A stretch of DNA of 64,000 nucleotides from Bergeyella_A cardium (GTDB taxonomy: Bacteria; Bacteroidota; Bacteroidia; Flavobacteriales; Weeksellaceae). A model generated the notes under the pieces. The model did no database searches, was not told where the DNA came from, and saw only the letters and a program-made list of their open reading frames with translations. The stretch lies in NCBI RefSeq assembly GCF_030012605.2, contig NZ_CP114055.2; one strand, given 5' to 3'. How positions within the stretch are numbered: position 1 is the first letter of the stretch; each line of letters begins with the position of its first letter. Position numbers and translations under genes: made by a program. Below are positions 1-9,880 of the stretch, one piece after another.

Positions 1-96
1 GAAGGCGAGAATACAGATCATTGACATTTACGGTAAAGACATCACAAAGAGAAAACCGAGCACTTATAAGTGCTTGAGTAACCTTAAAAGAGGAAA
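1..96 (+). other. Tail of the 16S-23S spacer
   Basis: This is non-coding sequence just before the 23S gene. It contains a palindrome, agcacttataagtgct (59-74). Its first arm, gcacttata (60-68), is also complementary to tataagtgc just after the 23S gene (2858-2866), which fits the long processing stem that brackets 23S rRNA in rRNA precursors. No tRNA is seen in this part; any spacer tRNAs and the 16S gene would lie outside the window. Confidence 0.7.
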
Positions 97-2838
<2,742 letters not shown>

Positions 2839-2917
2839 CCTTGGTTGTTTGGGTATTTATAAGTGCGATAATAGGTTTTGTCTTTGTGGTTGTTTTTTAC
2901 TGCTAAATATAAAGGTA

Positions 2918-3026
<109 letters not shown>

Positions 3027-3044
3027 TTTTATAATTATTTTAAG

Positions 3045-3079
3045 AGGTTCTTTATCGTACGATAAAGAACCTTTTTTTG
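3045..3079 (+). terminator. rRNA operon terminator
   Basis: A perfect palindrome with 12-bp arms (aggttctttatc / gataaagaacct) around gtac, directly followed by a run of T. It is the strongest simple terminator in the window, placed about 20 bases after 5S rRNA. Confidence 0.93.
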
Positions 3080-3084
3080 TTGGT

Positions 3085-3108
3085 AGGGTCAGAGGGGGCA
3101 TAGACCCT
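3085..3108. repeat. agggtc...gaccct hairpin
   Basis: Six-base arms agggtc and gaccct around a G-rich loop, followed by tttaattatta. The start, gggtcagag, and the tail resemble the hairpin at 62941-62953, so this may be a copy of a small dispersed hairpin, or a second rRNA terminator. Confidence 0.4.
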
Positions 3109-3172
3109 TTAATTATTAAAATAAGAAAACAGGTGAAAGAGTATCTCCTCCCCCCCCTAAATTATTTTGCAG

Positions 3173-3180
3173 TATATTTG
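3173..3180 (+). promoter_or_regulatory. TATATTTG -7 box before hflX
   Basis: Matches the Bacteroidota -7 consensus TAnnTTTG, 49 bases before the hflX start. No good TTG -33 box was found at 19-20 bases upstream, so the call rests on the -7 box and position. Confidence 0.6.
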
Positions 3181-3228
3181 GAGCTATTGAATTGAAATTT
3201 TGGATATAAAAAATATTGACTATTAACG

Positions 3229-4434
3229 ATGATAGAAAGAAAGGAACATAGGTATGAGAAGGCGGTTTTGGTGGGATTGATTACCAGAGAGCAGGATGAA
3301 GATAAGCTGACGGAGTATTTAGATGAGCTGGAATTTCTCGCCTATACGGCAGGGGCAAGTGTGGAGAGGCGGTTTACACAGAAACTGACGCAGGCTGATT
3401 CGAGGACATTTGTGGGGAAAGGGAAAATGGAGGAAATAAGGGATTTTGTAAGGGAAAATGAGATTGGAACAGTGATTTTTGATGATGAGCTATCGCCCTC
3501 ACAACTAAAAAACCTTGAAAGAGAAATGGAGGTGAAGATACTTGACCGAACGAATCTGATATTAGATATTTTTGCACAGAGAGCACAGACCTCCTATGCG
3601 AGAACACAGGTAGAACTGGCACAATATGAATACCTGCTACCAAGACTGACGAGGATGTGGACGCACTTAGAGAGGCAAAGAGGAGGGATAGGGATGAGAG
3701 GTCCTGGAGAAACGGAAATAGAAACCGATAGGAGGATTATACGGGATAGAATAGCCCTGCTGAAAGAGAAACTGAAAACGATAGACAAACAGATGGCAAC
3801 CCAGAGAAATAACCGAGGGAAAATGGTGAGGGTAGCCTTAGTAGGCTATACGAATGTAGGGAAATCTACGCTGATGAATGCGCTATCAAAATCCGATGTG
3901 TTTGCTGAAAACAAACTCTTTGCAACCCTCGACACGACGGTGAGGAAAGTGGTAATTGGAAACCTGCCGTTTCTGCTGACCGATACGGTAGGATTCATTA
4001 GAAAACTACCAACGCAGCTTGTGGAGAGCTTTAAATCTACCCTTGATGAAGTGAGGGAGGCAGATTTACTGCTTCATATTGTGGATATCTCTCACGAGAG
4101 CTTTGAGGACCATATTAATTCGGTACACCAGATACTGCAAGAGATAGATGCACACCAGAAACCGATGATAATGGTCTTTAATAAAATAGATGGATTCTCT
4201 TATGTGAAGAAAGATGAAGATGACTTGACACCAGCGAAAAGAGAAAATATATCTCTGGATGAATGGAAAAAAACTTGGATGGCAAAGTCTAAATATCCAA
4301 CGGTTTTTATTTCTGCACTGACGAAAGAAAACTTCCCAGAGATGAAAAAAATGATTTATGATGAAGTACACAGGATACATATCTCGCGATTCCCGTATAA
4401 TGATTTTCTTTTTGAATACTTTGACGAAGAATAA
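3229..4434 (+). CDS. hflX: GTPase HflX
   Basis: HflX-family GTPase. Members act in the cytoplasm on the 50S subunit and split or rescue stalled ribosomes; that role is taken from the family. The protein has 401 residues, a usual length. Visible motifs are the HflX signature RGPGETEIE (about 157-165), G1 GYTNVGKST (206-214), G3 DTVG (252-255) and G4 NKID (318-321). It follows the rRNA terminator, has its own -7 box, and brnQ begins 15 bases after its stop, so it probably heads a transcript that runs on into the polysaccharide genes. Confidence 0.96.
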   Translation: MIERKEHRYEKAVLVGLITREQDEDKLTEYLDELEFLAYTAGASVERRFTQKLTQADSRTFVGKGKMEEIRDFVRENEIGTVIFDDELSPSQLKNLEREMEVKILDRTNLILDIFAQRAQTSYARTQVELAQYEYLLPRLTRMWTHLERQRGGIGMRGPGETEIETDRRIIRDRIALLKEKLKTIDKQMATQRNNRGKMVRVALVGYTNVGKSTLMNALSKSDVFAENKLFATLDTTVRKVVIGNLPFLLTDTVGFIRKLPTQLVESFKSTLDEVREADLLLHIVDISHESFEDHINSVHQILQEIDAHQKPMIMVFNKIDGFSYVKKDEDDLTPAKRENISLDEWKKTWMAKSKYPTVFISALTKENFPEMKKMIYDEVHRIHISRFPYNDFLFEYFDEE

Positions 4435-4449
4435 AAAAAACTCAATATA

Positions 4450-5748
4450 ATGAAACAGAAGAATAAGTGGATAACCATAACGACGGTGGGCTTTGCACTT
4501 TTTGCGATGTTCTTTGGAGCGGGGAATTTGATTATCCCTCCATTTATCGGGCTGTATACGGGTGAGGATTGGTGGCTTGGGCTGTTGGGCTTCTTTATTA
4601 CGGCGATTTTTGCTCCATTTTTAGGGGTGATGATGGTGGCGGTAACGGGGAATACCTTTACTGACCTTGGGAAGAAGCTCCCCCCTGTACTCATCAACAG
4701 CCTTGCTCTGCTGATTATACTCTGTATAGGTCCTATTATCGCAATCCCCCGAACGGGAGCAACGACTTATGAAGTGGGATTTAAGCCCTTCTTCCCAGAG
4801 ATGAACAGCCTTGTGTTTTCGGTTGTGTTTTTTGCCTTAGTCTTTGTGCTTTCTATCTCTAAAACTAAAATAGTAGATGTTATTGGTAAGGTATTAACGC
4901 CGTTTTTGCTTTTGGCTCTTGTACTGCTTATTCTAATGGGGGTAATGAGCCCTGTGAAGGAGCCTTTGATAGAGGGAGAATCACTAATGGAGAGTTTTAA
5001 GCTCGGTTTTACGGAAGGATATCAGACACTGGATGTGCTTGCATCTGTGATATTTGCCGGGCTAATTATCTCAGGAGTAATAAATAGTGGGTATACCACT
5101 GAACACGAGAAAACCAATATTACGATATGGGCAGGGGTGGTATCTACTGTGGCATTATTGTTTGTCTATGGGGGATTGATTTATCTTGGTGCAATGACGG
5201 ATTATCAGACAGAAGGAGATGTAGCCCGCTCGGAACTGCTGCTCTATATATCGAAATCTGTACTTGGGCATAATGGAACTTTTGTGATTTCTGTTGCGAT
5301 TTCTCTCGCCTGCCTTACTACAGCTATAGCGCTTACTTCGGCTACTGGAGCATTTTTTGAGAACATCAGCAAGGGGAGGATATCGTATAGAATAGCTGTA
5401 GCGGTGTGCAGTATAGTATCATTAATCTTATCTGTAAATAGTGTGGAAGAGATTATAAACTATGCGGCAGATATATTGATATTTATCTATCCCGTAACAT
5501 TTACATTGTTGCTACTGATATTGGTATTTGGCAGAAAGGTAGACTATAAGCTCCCGTATGTTTTGGGGATGCTGATGACGGCTTTTTTGTCTTTGATTTC
5601 TGTTTTTGAGAATATGAAATGGGATTTTGAAAGGCTCTATCACTTGAAAAAAAGTATACCGCTGAGCTCTTATAATCTTGAATGGCTTTTGCCATCGGTT
5701 ATTGCTTTTTGGGTGGGGTATATCATCTCTAAAATAAGCCAGAAATGA
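4450..5748 (+). CDS. brnQ: Branched-chain amino acid carrier, BrnQ/LIVCS family
   Basis: A sodium- or proton-coupled inner-membrane importer for leucine, isoleucine and valine (function from family). At 432 residues it has family length, is almost wholly hydrophobic, and should span the membrane about 12 times. The N-terminal stretch FFGAGNLIIPP (about 23-33) is the typical BrnQ opening. It lies 15 bases after hflX, and its stop overlaps the start of the glycosyltransferase by 4 bases (atga). Translational coupling to a sugar-transferase gene is unexpected for this importer. Confidence 0.95.
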   Translation: MKQKNKWITITTVGFALFAMFFGAGNLIIPPFIGLYTGEDWWLGLLGFFITAIFAPFLGVMMVAVTGNTFTDLGKKLPPVLINSLALLIILCIGPIIAIPRTGATTYEVGFKPFFPEMNSLVFSVVFFALVFVLSISKTKIVDVIGKVLTPFLLLALVLLILMGVMSPVKEPLIEGESLMESFKLGFTEGYQTLDVLASVIFAGLIISGVINSGYTTEHEKTNITIWAGVVSTVALLFVYGGLIYLGAMTDYQTEGDVARSELLLYISKSVLGHNGTFVISVAISLACLTTAIALTSATGAFFENISKGRISYRIAVAVCSIVSLILSVNSVEEIINYAADILIFIYPVTFTLLLLILVFGRKVDYKLPYVLGMLMTAFLSLISVFENMKWDFERLYHLKKSIPLSSYNLEWLLPSVIAFWVGYIISKISQK

Positions 5749-6743
5749 AAAAAGTTTCAGTGATAGTTCCTGTGTATAATGTGGAAAAATACCTTGAGAA
5801 ATGCCTGAATTCTTTGGTATGCCAGAGCCTGGAAGCGATAGAAATTATTGTAGTAAATGATGGAAGTACGGATAATTCACAAGCGATAATTGATGGTTTT
5901 AATGAAAAATACCCCGATAAAATAAAATCTTTTACAAAAGAAAATGGAGGGCTGAGCGATGCGAGGAATTTTGGAATAGAAAGAGCCGAAGGGGAGTTTA
6001 TCGGCTTTGTGGATTCTGATGATTATGTATCGGTTGAGATGTTTGAAGAGATGTATCATTTGGCAAAAAAGCACGATGCTGAAATGGTAATCTGCAATCT
6101 GCAAAAAGTAGATGAAAACGGAAATGTAACCCAGAAGCTGACCCAAATCCCAAATATGCCTGAGAAAATAAATTTGGAAACAGAGTTCTCCGTGTTTTCG
6201 GATTTGAGCTATTTTGCGTGCAATAAGATTTTTAAGAAAAAACTTTTTGATAATAAAAAATTTAAAAAAGGCATTCATTTTGAAGACATACAACTTATTC
6301 CACAACTTTTGCTCAGCTGTAAGACAATAGCACAGACACAGAAATATCATTATCAGTATTTAGAAAGGCAGGATTCTATCACCAAAACACATACTGAAAA
6401 AGGTTTGGATATACTCAGAGCAGTGGAAGATGTGGAACAGACTTTTTATACATCAGTATATAGCCACAAACTAAAAGAGTTGAAAGGATTTCAAATACTC
6501 GAGGGAATATATTCTTTCTTAGCGTATTTAGCTTTTGTAAAGGATACATCTACTTACCAAAAAATGTCTTTGGAACTAAAAAAGTTTATTAAAGACAGAG
6601 GGATATCAAGGCGAGAAATCTTAGGCTACAAGCGGTTTGATACGAATTATATATTATCTTTGCCCCTTAAAAAAAAGATTTATTATTTTCTTTATTTTTT
6701 TAATCAGGAAAGGATTATAAACTTTATTTTAAAAAAGAATTAA
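5745..6743 (+). CDS. Family 2 glycosyltransferase
   Basis: A GT-A fold, GT2-type transferase, 332 residues, expected at the inner face of the cytoplasmic membrane adding a sugar to a lipid-linked glycan. The N-terminus SVIVPVYNVEKYLEKC is classic for GT2. VNDGSTD (37-43) and VDSDD (89-93) form the nucleotide and metal (DXD) sites, and the C-terminal third is rich in Lys, Phe and Tyr. The donor sugar and linkage cannot be read from sequence. It overlaps brnQ by 4 bases and sits 6 bases before the EpsG-type gene. It is the only sugar transferase of this class in the cluster. Confidence 0.93.
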   Translation: MKKVSVIVPVYNVEKYLEKCLNSLVCQSLEAIEIIVVNDGSTDNSQAIIDGFNEKYPDKIKSFTKENGGLSDARNFGIERAEGEFIGFVDSDDYVSVEMFEEMYHLAKKHDAEMVICNLQKVDENGNVTQKLTQIPNMPEKINLETEFSVFSDLSYFACNKIFKKKLFDNKKFKKGIHFEDIQLIPQLLLSCKTIAQTQKYHYQYLERQDSITKTHTEKGLDILRAVEDVEQTFYTSVYSHKLKELKGFQILEGIYSFLAYLAFVKDTSTYQKMSLELKKFIKDRGISRREILGYKRFDTNYILSLPLKKKIYYFLYFFNQERIINFILKKN

Positions 6744-6749
6744 CGAATA

Positions 6750-7871
6750 ATGCCGATTTTACACCCCATATTTCTTATTGCTATACTCGCACTTATTGTT
6801 TTCAGTTTTATGGAAACATATGCCAGTGATTATAAGAATTATAAAGGGGTTTGGGTAGTGATAGTGTTTCTTATTATACTCTCAGGTTTAAGGGAAGATG
6901 CGGGGGCAGATTATGGTGTTTATGCTATAATGTATAGAGATTTTGGTGTAAGCATAGATTATTCTGAACTTCTTGAAGGGACATTGTTTCGTGAGAATAA
7001 ATTACCAATAGAGTGGCTTTATTCAGTTATAGGGAAGGTCTTTTTTTCTTTTGGATTGCCCTTTTTTATTTTTACACTCTTTCTTGCAATTGTATCTGTT
7101 GGAATTAAATACCTTGCATTTGAACAATCAGTAGTATATCCAGCGCTGAGTATGTTGCTTTATTTATTCCCGTCTTATTTTACAGGAGATTCAGGACATA
7201 TGAGGCAGGCTTTTGCTATGGGGATATTGATGTTTTCATTTCTTTTCATTAAAAAAAGAAATCTATTGATGTTTCTTATAATGGTGTATTTAGCGATGGG
7301 ATTTCATAAATCATCGGCTGTTTTTGTTTTGGCTTATTGGATTGCTATTGTGCCTATGAATAGAATAACATTATTGGGTATGGTACTCATAAGTGTTTTG
7401 TTATCTCCATTTCAAGTATATAATTATATCTCTATTTTTGAAAGTTTAGCACCTGTTGAAGTATATTCTGGTTTTTCAGCATATTCTACAATTGAAGGAG
7501 ATACATCTACAATTAAATTTACAGATTTAATAAGTATAATGTATATGTTTTTTGTGTATTTCTATGATAAAGATGCTTGTAAGCAAATTCCTTATTATGA
7601 ATATATGAGAAATATTGGAGTGTTTGGTATTTGTTTGTATTTTATATTTAGAGGAAGTCCTATATTTTCAGGGCGATTGGCTGCTATATATTTAGTGTTT
7701 ATGGTAATGGTAATCCCTAATATAATTGCAGCAATAAAAAATTTACAATTAAGAAGAGGTTTACACTTTATTGTTATCGCGTATGTTGTATTCTATTGTA
7801 TTGTATATACAGTAATGCAAGGGCAGAGAGCAGGTTTTACGATTGAGCATTATAGAAATTATTTGTGGTAG
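6750..7871 (+). CDS. EpsG-family polysaccharide polymerase-like protein
   Basis: An integral membrane protein of 373 residues with about ten hydrophobic segments. The start, with SGLREDAGADYGVYA (about 44-58), is characteristic of the EpsG family (PF14897), whose members are thought to polymerise exopolysaccharide repeat units in the periplasm. It also has GDSGHMRQAFAMG (about 149-161), the polar loop conserved in the family. It lies between a GT2 and a WecA-like gene, which supports a Wzy-like role by inference. The base composition is more AT-rich than in the flanking housekeeping genes, as is common in capsule loci. Confidence 0.85.
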   Translation: MPILHPIFLIAILALIVFSFMETYASDYKNYKGVWVVIVFLIILSGLREDAGADYGVYAIMYRDFGVSIDYSELLEGTLFRENKLPIEWLYSVIGKVFFSFGLPFFIFTLFLAIVSVGIKYLAFEQSVVYPALSMLLYLFPSYFTGDSGHMRQAFAMGILMFSFLFIKKRNLLMFLIMVYLAMGFHKSSAVFVLAYWIAIVPMNRITLLGMVLISVLLSPFQVYNYISIFESLAPVEVYSGFSAYSTIEGDTSTIKFTDLISIMYMFFVYFYDKDACKQIPYYEYMRNIGVFGICLYFIFRGSPIFSGRLAAIYLVFMVMVIPNIIAAIKNLQLRRGLHFIVIAYVVFYCIVYTVMQGQRAGFTIEHYRNYLW

Positions 7872-7881
7872 ATTTAGTATA

Positions 7882-8991
7882 ATGGATAAAATAGAAATCA
7901 TATTAAATAGTATAGGGATATCGATTTTTTATATAAAACTCAGTATGAGTTTTATATTGTCTTTTTTGATATGTTTTGTATCAATACCTACAATTATTAA
8001 AATATCCCGAAGGAAAAACTTAATGGATGAACCTGGGGATAGGAGTTCACATCTTAGAAAGATACCGAATTTAGGAGGAGTAGCTTTGTTTCTTTCAATA
8101 GCTGTATGTGCTTCTGTTTTTGCATACGAACTTTTTGATTTGTACAAATTTTTATTTGCATCCTTGGTGATACTCCTCTATATTGGGGTGATGGATGATA
8201 TAATGGTTCTAAGAGCATATAAAAAACTCTTAGTACAGGTTATCGTTTCTGTACTAATTGTTATTGGCTCAGATGTTCGGATACGGAGTCTGTTCGGTGT
8301 TTTTGGAGTTTATGAATTGAATTATTTTTTAAGTGTTGTTTTTAGTGTCATTACCTTTATTATTCTTATAAATGCTTTTAATTTAATAGATGGCATAGAT
8401 GGATTAGCGGGTGCTTATTCTGTTCTCTGTAGTTTATTCTTTGGTGTGAGTTATTACAGATTAGGGGTATATAATTATCCATTAGTGATATTGTCAGTTA
8501 TCATTATCGGAGCTGTATTGGCATTTTTATATTATAATTTATCGCCATACAGGAGTATCAGGATTTTTATGGGAGATACGGGCTCAATGATTTTAGGTTT
8601 TTTACTCGCGTTTACTGCTATATGCTTTATTGATATTTTTATTGATAAGGACATACGATATTTACCTCGTTATCATCTTAATTCAGCCCCAGTGGTAGCT
8701 GTTGCTATTCTTATTTTGCCGATTATTGATACCTTAAATGTGATTATTATTCGATTATCTCAAAAAAAATCTCCATTTGAAGCAGATAAAAACCATATTC
8801 ATCACAGGTTATTGGCTTTGGGGATTAGTCATAGAAGAGCGACATTTTACATCATATCCTACTATTGTTTTATAGTAGGCATAACCTATTGGCTCAGACA
8901 TTTGGAAAATAATTTACTTTTATCCATTATCGTGATATTGGGCTTTATTGGGGCTTATATACCTGTATGGCTTTTGAAATTAAAGAAATGA
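7882..8991 (+). CDS. WecA/TagO-like undecaprenyl-phosphate sugar-1-phosphate transferase
   Basis: An MraY/WecA-superfamily membrane enzyme that loads the first sugar phosphate onto undecaprenyl phosphate. The ATG at 7882 is chosen (369 residues); an upstream TTG at 7843 would overlap the previous gene by 29 bases and adds nothing conserved. Motifs are DEPGDRSSH (49-57), the Asp pair MDDIMVL (about 104-110), LIDGIDGLAG (about 167-176), MGDTGSM and the C-terminal HIHHRLLALG. UDP-GlcNAc is the usual donor in WecA but is not provable here. It probably initiates the repeat unit handled by the neighbouring polymerase and exporter. Confidence 0.92.
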   Translation: MDKIEIILNSIGISIFYIKLSMSFILSFLICFVSIPTIIKISRRKNLMDEPGDRSSHLRKIPNLGGVALFLSIAVCASVFAYELFDLYKFLFASLVILLYIGVMDDIMVLRAYKKLLVQVIVSVLIVIGSDVRIRSLFGVFGVYELNYFLSVVFSVITFIILINAFNLIDGIDGLAGAYSVLCSLFFGVSYYRLGVYNYPLVILSVIIIGAVLAFLYYNLSPYRSIRIFMGDTGSMILGFLLAFTAICFIDIFIDKDIRYLPRYHLNSAPVVAVAILILPIIDTLNVIIIRLSQKKSPFEADKNHIHHRLLALGISHRRATFYIISYYCFIVGITYWLRHLENNLLLSIIVILGFIGAYIPVWLLKLKK

Positions 8992-9002
8992 TAAAATAAT
9001 TA

Positions 9003-9010
9003 TATTTTTG
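9003..9010 (+). promoter_or_regulatory. TATTTTTG -7 box before the export genes
   Basis: Matches TAnnTTTG, 19 bases before the Wza-like gene start. It suggests that the exporter/kinase pair can be transcribed separately from the hflX-to-wecA run. Confidence 0.55.
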
Positions 9011-9028
9011 CAAAATAAATTTTAACTG

Positions 9029-9874
9029 ATGAATATAAAACATCTACTATTTTACACTTTTATACTCACTGTACTTACTTCTTGTATAACGACTAAGGAT
9101 ATAAAATATCTTCAGCCTAATGAAAATTTGGTAATCAATGAAGAAGGTCTTGTTCCGTACAATATACAGGAGTATAGAGTTACTAAAAATGATATTTTTA
9201 ATCTCAATATTGTCACCACCTCAAAGGGAGATGCAGCACAGTTTTATTCTATGTTTAATACTTCGGGAGGGATAAATTCTGGGAATAGTGTAAATCAGGT
9301 TTATAACAATAATAACGCAAATGATAATGTTAGATTTTACTTTAATGGGATAAAAGTAGATTCTAATGGTGAGATTTATATACTTGGTATAGGCTATTTA
9401 AAGGCTGAAGGAAGAACCATTGAAGATATTAGAAATGAAATTCAGCAAAAGGTAAATGAAAACTTTTTAAAAGATAAGACGGATGTTCGTTTAAATCTTG
9501 ATGGGATAACTTATTATGTATTAGGAGATATTGAGACAGTAGGTGTTTCAGGTAAAAAGACAGCTTATACACAAACACTTAGTATTACAGAAGCACTTTC
9601 TCTTGATGGAGGGCTTAATAGAACGGTGGATAAAAAGGATGTCATTATCCATAGAAGGTATCCTGAAGGAATTAAAATTGTTAAACTGGATCTTACACGA
9701 GAGGATGTTATGAACTCTCCATACTATTGGATTCAAAATGGAGATATGATATATCTCAATACTCGTAAGAAAAGCCTTAATGGCTTTGGTAAAGACCCTC
9801 TTAATACTTTGACGACTGGTGTTACTTTGCTTACTACAGCATTATCTGTTTATTTATTAATTTCCAGACTTTAA
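9029..9874 (+). CDS. Wza-like polysaccharide export lipoprotein
   Basis: Outer-membrane polysaccharide export protein of 281 residues with a lipoprotein signal peptide (lipobox LTSC, Cys19). The region around residues 45-150 fits the Poly_export domain (YRVTKNDIFNLNIV, then GEIYILGIGYLKAEGRT), followed by one SLBB-like beta-grasp region (YYVLGDIETVGVSG) and a short hydrophobic C-terminus. It is shorter than enterobacterial Wza, as is common in Bacteroidota. It lies 6 bases before its Wzc partner, so the two should form one trans-envelope export channel. No Wzx flippase gene is seen in the window. Confidence 0.9.
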   Translation: MNIKHLLFYTFILTVLTSCITTKDIKYLQPNENLVINEEGLVPYNIQEYRVTKNDIFNLNIVTTSKGDAAQFYSMFNTSGGINSGNSVNQVYNNNNANDNVRFYFNGIKVDSNGEIYILGIGYLKAEGRTIEDIRNEIQQKVNENFLKDKTDVRLNLDGITYYVLGDIETVGVSGKKTAYTQTLSITEALSLDGGLNRTVDKKDVIIHRRYPEGIKIVKLDLTREDVMNSPYYWIQNGDMIYLNTRKKSLNGFGKDPLNTLTTGVTLLTTALSVYLLISRL

Positions 9875-9880
9875 GATTAT

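Noticed and set aside
1..96. Spacer tRNA genes before 23S
   Set aside because: No cloverleaf or TTCG arm is seen in the 96 bases available.
7843..7881. TTG start of the WecA-like gene at 7843
   Set aside because: It overlaps the previous gene by 29 bases and adds 13 residues with no family match; ATG at 7882 is better.
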